This document shows, one piece after another, positions 22,118 to 32,617 of a DNA stretch of 64,000 nucleotides. Numbering within the stretch: position 1 is the first letter of the stretch; each line of letters begins with the position of its first letter. Origin of the DNA: Papaver somniferum (Eukaryota; Streptophyta; Magnoliopsida; Ranunculales; Papaveraceae); assembly GCF_003573695.1 (NCBI RefSeq), contig NC_039364.1, positions 230,308,784 to 230,372,783 on the forward strand, given 5' to 3'. The translations under genes were made by a program, and so were the position numbers. The notes beneath the pieces are model-generated. The model saw only the letters and a list, made by a program, of their open reading frames with translations. It was not told the DNA's origin and did no database searches.

Positions 22118-23576
22118 GTGAAAACTACAGGGAGACCCATTCTCCCAGATTTTTTTCACTGTCAAACCCACGGACAGAAAAGTTCAGGCGCGCACCCATT
22201 TTCCCGTCAAAAATTCGTAGCAGACCCATAATTTATGAAATTCTGCTTCTCAGTTTTTAAAAGGCCAAACTACCCTTTTCTTCGAGCGATGAACAGAGAG
22301 AAGCGAGAAGAAAACAATGGTGAACTCCGATTCTTCGTTTTTAACATTTGGATTTTTTCCTTTGTCAAATCTTTTCCCAAATCCTTTTCTGAATAATCTT
22401 CTCAATAAAACTAGGGTTTCTGTTTCAAAATCTGCGGTTTAAATCTGGGGATTTTGGGTTTATGTTGTCTTTGATTATTCGAGAAGTAAAAAGAAATTAA
22501 AATTGAAGTTGAAAAGGGTAAGAAGTGTGTTGCAGTATTTCCATATCAACTGAATTGGAAATTTTCATACCTTATTTGTTTCCATGTTTTTGATCTCAAT
22601 CGGAAATTTATGATTAGATTTGAATTAAAGATGTTATGCATAATGTCTTATGCATAACATCAGTTTTGTTTAGATGCATAAAACATTATGCATTATTTTC
22701 TTTTAGCTGCATAATGTCTTATGCATTACTTTTTCACTTTTCTGGTTATGCATCAGTTTTGTTTAGATGCATAAGACATTATGCATTATTTTGTTTTAGC
22801 TGCATAATGTCTTATGCATTACTTTTTTCATTTTTCTGGTTATGCATCAGTTTTGTTTAGATGCATAAGACATTATGCATTATTTCGTTTTAGCTGCATA
22901 ATGTCTTATGCATTACTTTTTTTCACTTTTCTGGTTATGCATCAGTTTTTTTTAGATGCATAAGACATTATGCATTATTTTGTTTTAGCTGCATAATGTC
23001 TTATACATTACTTTTCTCACTTTTTCTGGTTATGCATCAGTTTTTTTAGATGCATAAGACATTATGCATTATTTTGTTTTAGCTGCATATTGTCTTATGC
23101 ATTACTTTTTTCACTTTTCTGATTTATGGATTTTTATGCACGTGCATAATGTCTTCTGCATCATTTTGTTTAGTGCATAAGACAATATAAGGGAAAATTT
23201 AGCTGCATAACTTTTTTTTTCTGTTTCTTCTACTTGATTTTTTTCTTCTTCGTCTGTTTCATCCATTTTTGTTGAAATGTATTCTAGGGTTTAGTCAAAA
23301 ATGATTTACTTCTTTGAATCATCGATTTTAAATGATTTATTTCTTTAAATGATGGAGAAAAAATCTTTGCAGATCCGTTACAGAGATTAATGGAGGAATA
23401 GGGAAAGAAATCGGCGGAGAAGAAAAAAAATTATGCCCAAAAACGATGAAGAGTAATAGAGTCTTTCAGTACGTTTTAAATATTTTTAAATAATTATTGG
23501 TGCGACTGTATCAGAAATTAATTGTGGGCCTGGCGGTAAGAATTTTTCTTTTTTTAGGCCTGCGCCTAAGTTCCCC
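22118..23576 (+). mobile_element. Mutator-like element, copy B, with TGCATAA palindrome array
   Basis: The left end GTGAAAACTACAGGGAGACC and right end GGCCTGCGCCTAAGTTCCCC match copy A (15565-17584) in opposite orientation. ATGTGAAAT (9 bp) lies on both sides, which fits a Mutator-type duplication. The first 300 bases include a possible ATG (22318) reading MVNSDSSFLTFGFFPLS, not recognised. The middle is a tandem array of palindromes. No transposase is visible. Confidence 0.65.
22630..23200. repeat. tandem array of ~97-bp palindromic units (TGCATAATGTCTTATGCA)
   Basis: About five units repeat with a period near 97 bases. Each contains two near-perfect palindromes, TGCATAATGTCTTATGCA and GCATAAGACATTATGC, plus a ggttatgcatcagttttgtt spacer. 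A single strand could fold into a row of stable hairpins. The 74-residue open frame across it is a by-product of the repeat. Confidence 0.8.
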
Positions 23577-23831
23577 ATGTGAAATATGCACTAAAAGTGG
23601 TTTTTACAGAGGTGTGAGCCCAAGGCCCAAAAAGAACCTGATTAAGATCAGGTCGCGAAGGATGTGAGACGAGTCCGCAAGGAATGATCTTATACAAGGC
23701 GTGAGATCATGATTCAAATAGAACTGGTTGGGACCAGTCTATAAACGTGTGAGACATTAGTGTTAAGACTGGTTTCACAAAAGGTGTGGGCCCAAGGCAA
23801 TACAACACTAATTGAAACCAGCACTAGGAAG

Positions 23832-24706
23832 GAGTCCAACTTTGCGCACCCTTTAAAATCGGGGGTGCACATTCCTTCCCTCTCTATTGGATGGATTTTA
23901 GGCACAAAACCAGATTTATTTTTATAAAACCGACTATTAATTCTCTCCCTCTCTCCTCTTCTCTTTCCGCTCGTCTTCTCTCTCTGCTATTATTTTGTAA
24001 AAATCAAGTGTTTATGAATTCACTCCATTGTATTAGCAGATGATCAACTTCCTGTAAATTATATTTGACTAATGAGATTCCGTGTTCTGATCAAAAAAAA
24101 GGAAGAAAACATGATCATAACAACTAGTCCCTCCAAACTTACGTTAAAACATAGATTTATAAAATTATTTTGGGTTTTTTTTTTATTTTTTCTTCGGATC
24201 TATGAAGAAAATTATAGGATTTAATTTTAGGGGAAAAAAGATTCTTGAGATAACAAAGATTTTTTGTAAGGTTGATTTGAATTAGAAATTTTCAATTGAG
24301 CATAAAATCTAATCAGTTGAGTATACGGTGATCCAAAGAAAGTTTAAGGCTAACTAGAGATTCGATGATATATAATTATATGCACCCATGATCAGCATTA
24401 TCAACAAGCTAATCATAAATAGAGATTGATTTGAATGGTCCCTAAGCATTCTTAAGATTTCATAAATCCGAGATTCACAATTTGTATCTCATGTGGAACG
24501 AAAAGTTAACACAAACATCAAAAGATAAAGAAGATGGTGGAGTGAGAAACGGACAGAGAGATTTTTTGTTTCTCTGTTTTTTTTTTCCACAGTGAAAACA
24601 GGAAGTTAAAAATAAAGTCAAATAATGGGTTTGTGGCCAACCATTCCTCCATAGAAAGGGGAGGAATGTGCACCCCGGTTTTAGAGGGGTGCACCAAATT
24701 GGACTC
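23832..24706. mobile_element. long-TIR (Mutator-like) element with 9-bp TSD
   Basis: The left end GAGTCCAACTTTGCGCACC and the complement of the right end (GAGTCCAATTTGGTGCACC) continue as inverted repeats for about 60 bases, including ggggtgcacattcct. The flanks are ACTAGGAAG (23823-23831) and ACCAGGAAG (24707-24715), a 9-bp duplication with one change. The 875-base interior has no transposase. Just inside the left TIR is a pyrimidine-rich stretch (ctctctcctcttctc). Confidence 0.65.
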
Positions 24707-24715
24707 ACCAGGAAG

Positions 24716-26530
24716 AGCGTGAGACGAGTAATTTATATTTATTTATTTTTTTTAAAGAAAAATCCCTGAGCAAATGGACCTCCAATTCGAAAAAGGAAAC
24801 AAAAATACATGATTGAACCACTAACAATCCTACCTTTACAACACGACAAAAAGTGAAAAACAGAGAAAAACACATAACATTGAGGAACCTCTTATTATTC
24901 ATTAAATACGCAATACATTACACACCCCACATTATAACCCAAACGTTATATGAGAAGAAAAAAAAATGATGCCTGTCGTCACCACAAAAAATTAGTGAAT
25001 ATTTTTCCACCTAATTAACAAGTAATATGGTGGTAGTTAAATTCGTTCCCACAAGGAGCAAGAGGTTCTAGTTGTCTTATAATGTCATAAGGGGGGTTTT
25101 GTTTTAGATTTTAAAAAAATAAAATAAAATAAATCGATTGAAAATATTAGGTTGAAATCAATAAGAGAGTCTTCGTTACAAAACAATGACTCAAGTTATG
25201 TTTTTTATATACTTGTTATTAGTCACAAACTAATACCAATCGTAGGTAAAGCAGTTAGACAGTACTAACCCCTTAATTTTTTGTTTAACTGGATACATAA
25301 GTTCTCGCCTATCGAATTCTCTTTATATAAACCACCTAGTAGTAGATCACTCAAGATGCAATTTAGTCAAACACGTTAATATTTATGAATTCATTAAATT
25401 GATACGAGTAGTTAGACTCTTAGATCAGGGTCTACTTGTTAACGTTGTTTTCACACACAATTGCTTCACAAAATCCCTTTGCAAAGTCTCGTGTTTTCTA
25501 CTTGTGTAGAGAGTCAAAAAACAATTACTTATCCCTTAACTTAGTTGCGGAAGATTTAGTTGCGCACCCAAACGACCAAACAATCAAGCATAAACATTAA
25601 TATTAGCGAATACATTGGATAATCATATGAAAAACTTCAAGATAGAATCAAAACAAAACTTAAATCATGTCAAGAACTAGGAATTCATCCTCAATCACAA
25701 ATAAATTTAGCTACTCATGTTTTGGAGTTCACATAATAATAATAATAATAATAATAATTAAGTAAGAAGAAAACAAATTATTGAAAAGATTTTAGAGACG
25801 TTGCTCATTCCTCGAATCCTGGTGAACTTGAACTCCTTTTCCGAAGTTGATGTATGTCAAAAATTATAGAGAATCTCTTTATTTATAAACTTCACTTTAT
25901 TTGTAATCCACCTAGGAATAAAATCTTTGTCCCATAATAACTCACTTTCCAAGTTCGAGTCAAATTCTAAATACAACTTCAAATCTTCAAAGTCTTCATC
26001 CAAATCTAAGTCCAAGTCATCAAGTGCATGGGAAATACTCATACAAAAATCTTTGTAAATTGGGTCGCCGGAATTCTATTTTCCACCGCCAGAATCCGGA
26101 AAAAAAGGCACCATAAAAGCACTCTGGTAACTGAGTCAAACTGAATGTCGGTCATTATTTTTAACAATCATCAAGAGGTCTTCTAACGGTCAAGGGGGTC
26201 AAGGGAAGAGTTAGTTAGCCGAGTCAGCTATTCTGACTCGGTCTTACTGAGTCTTACTCAGCTTGGATCACTGAGTTTGGGTTACCAAGTCACTGAGATG
26301 ACTCATCTAAATAAAATACCAGCAGAGTTCTGTTTAATTTCTGGTGGTTTCCGGCCATTATAATCACTTTCCTGCTCAACTTAACATACACTTCATCCGT
26401 CCGGATTTAGTTCATAAAATTTCATTTTACACAGATATTAAGAAATGGATAGACAACAACTTTTTTTCCAAAAATATCCTTAGCTATAATTAATTATCTG
26501 AATAATTAATGGTTCCTATTAGAGACAAAC
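24716..26530. other. intergenic; microsatellite and repeat remnants
   Basis: No gene is supported. An (AAT)n microsatellite lies at about 25733-25758. Near 26393 the words catccgtccggatttag resemble the end of a Stowaway/mariner MITE, but no partner end was found. The site ends with the ACAAG target-site duplication of the next element. Confidence 0.4.
25733..25758. repeat. (AAT)n microsatellite
   Basis: This is an uninterrupted run of about nine AAT units. Confidence 0.9.
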
Positions 26531-26535
26531 ACAAG
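26531..26535. repeat. target-site duplication ACAAG (left)
   Basis: The sequence is identical to 35076-35080 and directly adjoins the LTR end TGAAAA (the complement of TTTTCA). Confidence 0.85.
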
Positions 26536-28995
26536 TGAAAAACGGGGATCTAACAACCACACCCAATGTTTCGATTAGCAATCTATATGGACTAACTCTA
26601 ATATACTTTTAAGAGAATCAACTAGACAGTCAGACTCAATCTTAATAAAAAGTATATCAAGGAGTTAATATTTATATCTCTCGATTTGATCTTTACTCAA
26701 GCAAATGAAAATCTGCGAGTCTTTATCAAATACTAGAGAGATAAACTTGGATGGTACCAAAGACCAATATCCAAGTGTCAATCAATGTAAATCAACAACC
26801 AAAGGTTAAATATTCTAATTGATTGATCTTAACGCACAACCTGTGATATTTCAATTATATAACAAAATACAATGCGGAATAGAAATAACACAGACACCAG
26901 AAATTTTGTTAACGAGGAAACCGCAAATGCAGAAAAACCCTGGGACCTAGTACAGATTGAATACCACACTGTATTAACCGCTACAGACACTAGCCTACTA
27001 CAAACTAACTTCGGTCTGGACTGTAGTTGAACCCTAATCAATCTCACACTGATTCAAGGTACAGTTGCGCTCCTTACGTCTCTGATCCCAGCAGGATACT
27101 ACGCACTTGATTCCCTTAGTTGATCTCACCCACAACCAAGAGTTGCTACGACCCAAAGTCGAAGACTTTAATAAACAAATCTATATCACACAGAAAAGTC
27201 TACGATGATAGATAAATCTGTCTCCCACGGATAAACCTACGAGTTTGTTCCGTATTTTGATAGAAATCAAGGTGAACAGGAACCAATTGATAAACCAGAC
27301 TTATATTCCCAAAGAACAGCCTAGTATTATCAATCACCTCACAATAATCTAAATCATATGGTAGCGAAACTAGATATTGCGGAATCACAAACTATGAGAC
27401 AAAGATGTTTGTGATTTCTTTTTATCTTGCCCTATCGGAGATATAATCTCAAGTCAATTATTCAATTGAACTCGTACGACAGAAAATGACAAGATCAGAT
27501 CGCTCAACTACAAGAGAAGTAGTTTCATATGGCTTCACAATCCCAATGAAGTCTTTAAGTCGTTAACCGACAGGGTCTCGAGAAGAAACCTACGGTTAAA
27601 GGAGAATCGACTCTAGGAAACCAACTAGTATCACACAGGAGGTGTGGGGATTAGTTTTTCCAGTTGCTATACGTCTCCCTTATATAGTTTTCAAACCAGC
27701 GTTTGAAATATAAGTTACCTTGGCAACAAAGCATTCAATATTCACCGTTAGATGAAAAACCTGATTTATCCAAGATAATATCTTTCAACCGTTAGATAGA
27801 AACTTAGCTTGTCACACACACAAATGAAATGTATTCATTTAGGTTTGAGTAACCGTACTAAACGTGTACATTGGGTTGGTTCACAAATAGTTAACCAATG
27901 GTTTTCCATATGAGTACTTTCATATTAACCGTATTCATCTTTCTCATAACTAGTTCAAATGACTCATAAGAACTAGTTCAAGAGTTGTTCAATTGCTTAG
28001 ATCTTTATACATAGACACAATTGAATCAAAATCGGTTTGATTCACTTGAATCAATTCATGAACAATATAGCCACGGTTTGCAAAGATTGCATTCCTTATA
28101 AATTATTGTTTTAAGTTCATGAACAACTGATTTGAGAAATAACTAGCTTGGGTACGCGTACGGGTATGTGTACCTTAGCTACCGGATTTGAGTTTACAAA
28201 CTCAGCAGAAATTTTCGGTTCGAAAACTTCCGTGGGTACGCGTACGGTATGCGTACCTAAGGTGACTGGTTTTTCAATTTGCAAACTTACCAACTCCAGC
28301 AGAAATTTTCGGTTCGAAAACTTCCGCAGGTACGCGTACTCAACCTGTCTCCTTCACCAATACCGCATGCACACATATGCACGCACTTGGTTTCCGGCAC
28401 ATGGATTTATACACTAATGTGCGAACACACTATATATGCTTATATCCATAGTTGGTAATTTCAACTCTACATTTCAATCATTGAAACATTCTTTTATAAT
28501 GTTATAATAGTCGTTAGACAAAAGGAATCGACTATCGTCATCAAAGCTATTTTCAAGATTGAAACGTCATCATGACTTTCGTCACGGGTAAAGATGAAAA
28601 TGGTTAAAGCAAAAGCTTACCAACACATATTTCGAGAAAAAGATAAGGGAGTAAACTCGGCTCGAAATAACAAATGTTTATGTATGAAAACTATCATACT
28701 TATACGACTTTTGTCTCAAGAGTAGGAGATAAAGTAGATAGACTTTTGAGTGACAGATGAGTCCAAGTCTCCACATACCTTTTGGTCGGATGAAGTTCCA
28801 CTGGTTCCTTGAGTAGTTCTTCGTCTTCGTAAGATGATCTCCATGGAGTCTGGAGCTCAACTGCACTTAACTATCCTAGACCGAGACTTATTCATAAGTA
28901 AACTAGAAATCAAGACATATAGTTTTGATCACTAACATTGACAAACATGCTTGATATAGCAACGCATGCGAGTTCGACCGAACAATGCTCTAACA
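26536..28995 (-). repeat. 3' LTR of the non-autonomous element
   Basis: The LTR is 2,460 bases, from TGTTAGAGCATTG (28995 on the minus strand) to CGTTTTTCA (26536). It has a TATA box (CTATATAAGGGAGA, complement of about 27674-27687), a primer-like ggaaaccgcaaatgcagaa block near 26920, and GGTACGCGTACGG palindromes at 28151-28340. Open frames inside it are shared shadows of the LTR and not genes. Confidence 0.85.
28151..28340. repeat. GGTACGCGTACGG palindrome cluster in the LTR
   Basis: Three spaced copies of GGTACGCGTAC alternate with two copies of cagcagaaattttcggttcg. The paired LTR has the same cluster at 34232-34420. The solo LTR (about 50408-50640) and the truncated LTR (about 62208-62460) have diverged versions. 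Confidence 0.65.
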
Positions 28996-29006
28996 ATCTC
29001 CCCATT
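28996..29006 (-). other. polypurine tract adjoining the 3' LTR
   Basis: On the minus strand AAATGGGGAGAT sits directly before TGTTAGAGC. Confidence 0.8.
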
Positions 29007-29310
29007 TGTCAATTTTAGTGACAAAACTATCAATACATATGGATTACAAAATAAATAAAAACTTTGTAGCTTCTCGTCCACATGATTGATCTCCTTGGCG
29101 CTTCAACATTACTCGAAAACTTAGTCTTTTCCAAACACTCCCATGATTCCAAAGGTTGTAAGTTCAGCATCATAGTTGTTGAAGTTCCATAGCCATAAAA
29201 ATGAGAAAACAAAAGCTCTCGATCATTGTTATACAATGTCATAGTATTATTACACATTATCAAAGTTCTTATATCACAACTTCGACAACAGTACTATGGT
29301 AATATGTATC

Positions 29311-29430
29311 ACTCCCCCTTAGTCAATACTTTCGTCTCAACATGAAAAACACTCCCCCTTACATAATGACCCGTAAAACACGTACATCATATGTATTTGT
29401 AGTGTGAACTACATATTAATTCTCCCCCTT
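29311..29430 (-). other. multiple polypurine tract (mPPT)
   Basis: Three extra copies of AAGGGGGAG (minus strand; seen on the plus strand as ctccccctt at about 29312, 29351 and 29422) lie 300-430 bases upstream of the LTR-adjacent tract. A fourth purine run (tggggggag) is near 29659. Such duplicated tracts are described for Sireviruses. Confidence 0.7.
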
Positions 29431-30507
29431 TTTGTCAATAAAATTGGAAAAGGTACGAAAACGGGATCCTAATGAAATTTCCACCAAGACGCTTCAAGAC
29501 CAAACAAAAGTACACATCAACTTATTTAGATGCAATCATAAAGCCGAAGCTAAATGCATTCATCAAGGAGTTTATAAAGATACAAGATAACCCCTAAATA
29601 ATTCCACAGCCGCACTCCCCACAAAGATATGGCAATTAAGCGAAAGTTCAAAAGAACTCCCCCCATTTGATGTCATTCCCGAGAGAACAACAAGAGCGAC
29701 CTTACTTTTACAAGAAAAGAAGGATTTTATTGGACACCAAAAACCATAATGAAATGATTTTCTACATCCAAAATTCTCAATCAAACTAACCACAAGAAAC
29801 CTTATGATCAATTTAATCGGAATACTCAATCGAATTAAACACAAAAGTGGTCAATTTAATTGAACATGCTCGGCATAAGAGAACTTATAGAGCTACGACT
29901 ATGATAACCATAAAAGAATGATTAACTCAATCGTTTTTATGCTCAACACAAGAAAATCCTATGAAGCATTGCAGTATACACAAAAAATATGGATCAGGGA
30001 AAGATCAATACTGCGGCATATTCAAAGATTCATTCTATTTTCATCACTATTTTCATAACGACTTATAATAGACATAATCTTTGTTAACAAAAGATTTTAA
30101 CCCATCTTCCATCAATAAATGACATAATAGGCTTAACTTTTGTTTGTAAAAAGTTCATCGATCTTGTATCAATACATGCATATCGACGTATAAACAAGAT
30201 AACTTTTGACAATATATGGGACAATAATAGTTCACGGACGCAAATACACATATCCCATAACACATTGCAATGTATAAAACCATAAAGATTAATACTGCAA
30301 AAATCATCTTCCAAACCAAACTTTAGAATTTAAACAAATAAATCTAAAAACATGAAGATGAAAACGTTGGGCATAGCTATGTGTACTCACAATGATGGCT
30401 ATTCCAAACCCTAGTTATCCTTCTTAAACAAAAACAAGAATAAAATTCTTTTAAGAAGTTTCCTAGACAAACATAAAACATCTACTAGAAACAGATCACA
30501 AGCTAAA

Positions 30508-30924
30508 TCAAAGTTCTCGTTCGGCAGCTTCACGGGTTTCGAGGCCTTTGAGCTTGTGATTCATAATATCAACTGCATCTTCGGAGAAGATATCCTCATT
30601 GAGAAGTTCTTTAACCTGTGACTTAATGATACCAAGGTCAATAGAAACCTTTTTCAACTCAATTCTAATCACATCAAGATCCTTCATTGTATCAACAAGT
30701 TGCAGTTTTGCTTCTTCAAAATACTTGAGAAAGTCATGAACCACTTCAGCCGAAACCATATCCTCATTCTCAACATCTTGGTGTGAGTAGGCATAGTAGC
30801 ATGAAGCATTGGGTGCGCCTTGTTTTACAAGAGTTCTTTTCTTCCTCCCTTTTGAATCGAAACCAAAACCTTTTTCAAGAAATCCTTTTGCAAAATCACC
30901 ATAGTGAGATGAAGAAGATGACAT
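30508..30924 (-). CDS. 138-residue retroelement-encoded coiled-coil protein, function unknown
   Basis: This is an intact frame from ATG (30924) to stop in the internal region of the non-autonomous LTR element, between the gag-like frame and the polypurine tracts. The protein begins MSSSSSHYGDFAKGFLEKGF and has a basic patch (KGRKKRTLVKQG). From about residue 60 it is acidic and heptad-like (FLKYFEEAKLQLVDTMKDL, then ELKKVSIDL, IKSQVKELL and HKLKGLETREAAEREL), consistent with a coiled coil. No membrane segment or catalytic motif is seen. In autonomous Sireviruses the space downstream of pol can hold an env-like ORF. The position is similar, but I cannot claim homology. Confidence 0.55.
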   Translation of the reverse strand: MSSSSSHYGDFAKGFLEKGFGFDSKGRKKRTLVKQGAPNASCYYAYSHQDVENEDMVSAEVVHDFLKYFEEAKLQLVDTMKDLDVIRIELKKVSIDLGIIKSQVKELLNEDIFSEDAVDIMNHKLKGLETREAAEREL

Positions 30925-31390
30925 TCTTGATAACCCAAAAACCTAGAGTATGCGTACGTGACTTACGTAACTCAATAAGTCGGGTACTTAAAGGGTTTCT
31001 TAGGGAAGGAATTTTTTAGGGTTTCCTTAATTGACTCATGCCAGTTACACGAGAACCTGTACGAGAATAATCTCGACCCAAGACAAAAGTCGTGCGTACA
31101 CAACCTTGTTGAGAGCTCTTGTAATCAGATTGACTAAAAAATGTCTCAAAAAGAAGCAATTTTTAGAGTACAAGAGTAGCACCTTGTTTAACCAAACAAA
31201 CAAAAAGAAAGAGAGAGAAAAGAAAAATTGGCACAACAAATACAAATACTTGTCCAAGTGTTTTTTCAAAGATACTCATGCTAAAGACGATAAGAAAATA
31301 GCTTGAGAATCTGAAAACACCATTGACACAAGTATACCTGAGCATATCTCTCAACCAGGATTTTTAGCGTGAGAGATTTCAACCTTGTGA

Positions 31391-32551
31391 TCAATTGGCA
31401 CAAGTATGAGCTTTTAGCTCATCAAATGAATCTTGTTTTTGGTTAAACCCTTTTCTCTTTGGAAGAAGACTGTTATGATATGAAAAATTATCATAAAATT
31501 TACTATCATCATAATATGACACATAGTGAGGATTTTTACCTGAAGAGTGTTGTCTAGATGGAGTACACAGTTTGTTGATGATTTCCTTATATCCCTCAAT
31601 AATCAATCTTAGGTTGTCATCCATCTGCCGATATCCGCATTCTTCACTTGATATATGATTCACCTCAGGTTTAACATTATCTCCATTTATGATAGGAGAG
31701 AGAACAAAAGTTCTTCTTGAACGATATTTGTCAACTGGTCTATTATGCTTTTATGCATTTGAGGAACTCATTGAACTGACTTTCCTGGTAGGGATTACAG
31801 GATGTGTACTGAAACCAATTGTTTTAGACATACGAATGTCAGTTACACCTTTAAGAATTAAATTCAAGGTGTGTTGAAGTTGAGCTAACGATTTGTTGGG
31901 TTTCCTTTTTTGCACTATATGCCTTTTTGAATCACAAAAGAGGCACACATTCTGATCACGGGAGTGTTTAGAGATAGCAGACCTGATATTGTCGTTTGAA
32001 AATTTCTCTTTTCCAACTGATGTGTGGATCCCCTGCACATTAGTTTGTGTGGGAAGAGAATCTGGAGTTACTTCTGAAATTGGATCTCTTTCAGTTTGAG
32101 TAGAAGTAGATGGTATAGCAGACCTTTCAGAACATCCTTGAATGGAGAGTTTACTCAAGAGATGTTCAATTTCTAAAGCATCCTTTTTAAGTTTTTCCTC
32201 AAGTAAGATATGAGTTGATCGAACTTCATGATTTTATTTATAAGAAGCCTTTTCACTGAAGCCACAGTCTTTTACTACACCAAGAATAACATTGACATGT
32301 TTTCTTAACTGTTTGAATCTATCAGCTTGAATTCTAACAAGGTTTAGAATTAGTTTACTCTCTCTAGTTGTTTCCTCTTGAATAACAGAATCAGATTCAT
32401 TAGAAAAACACATGTCAGTATTTGTCTGTTTCGTTTGAACACTAGGTTCGTCTATAACAGAGATTGAGGGATCTTTCTCTTTGATAGACTTATTAGAAAC
32501 ATAACTTTTATTTCTGGTGACGCGTTTATTAGAGATGGTACTCTTGTCCAT
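31391..32551 (-). pseudogene. gag-like frame of the non-autonomous element, two in-frame stops
   Basis: One minus-strand frame of 387 codons starts MDKSTISNKRVTRNKSYVSN at 32551, soon after the primer-binding site, as gag would. TAA stops at about 32234 and 31749 divide it. The middle has a coiled-coil-like stretch (LLEEKLKKDALEIEHLLSKL), then a Ser/Thr-rich region and CLFCDSKRHIVQKR. The last resembles a CX2CX4HX4C zinc knuckle whose final Cys is Arg and whose usual Gly before His is Arg. The C-terminal part (residues after the second stop) includes MDDNLRLIIEGYKEIINKL. No capsid-type similarity is obvious, so gag identity is inferred from position and the knuckle. Confidence 0.5.
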
Positions 32552-32603
32552 AGAGTCAGATCGCTACAAATACAGACTTGTAAGGTCTTGAATGTGTTTG
32601 CCC

Positions 32604-32615
32604 GCTCTGATACCA
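32604..32615 (-). other. primer-binding site for initiator tRNA-Met
   Basis: The minus-strand sequence TGGTATCAGAGC, two bases after the 5' LTR end, is the classical complement of the 3' end of plant initiator tRNA-Met used by copia elements. Confidence 0.9.
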
Positions 32616-32617
32616 AT

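Noticed and set aside
22636..22860. 74-codon repetitive frame (HALFSFSCIMSYALLF repeats)
   Set aside because: It is an open frame created by the ~97-bp palindromic tandem array, with no gene signals.
22630..23200. CRISPR-like regular repeats
   Set aside because: The repeats are palindromic with similar, not unique, spacers and lie inside a TSD-flanked plant transposon.
28148..28417. 89-codon plus-strand frame (MGTRTGMCTLATG...)
   Set aside because: It is inside the LTR, antisense to the element, and built from the GGTACGCGTAC palindrome cluster; the paired LTR has a similar frame for the same reason.
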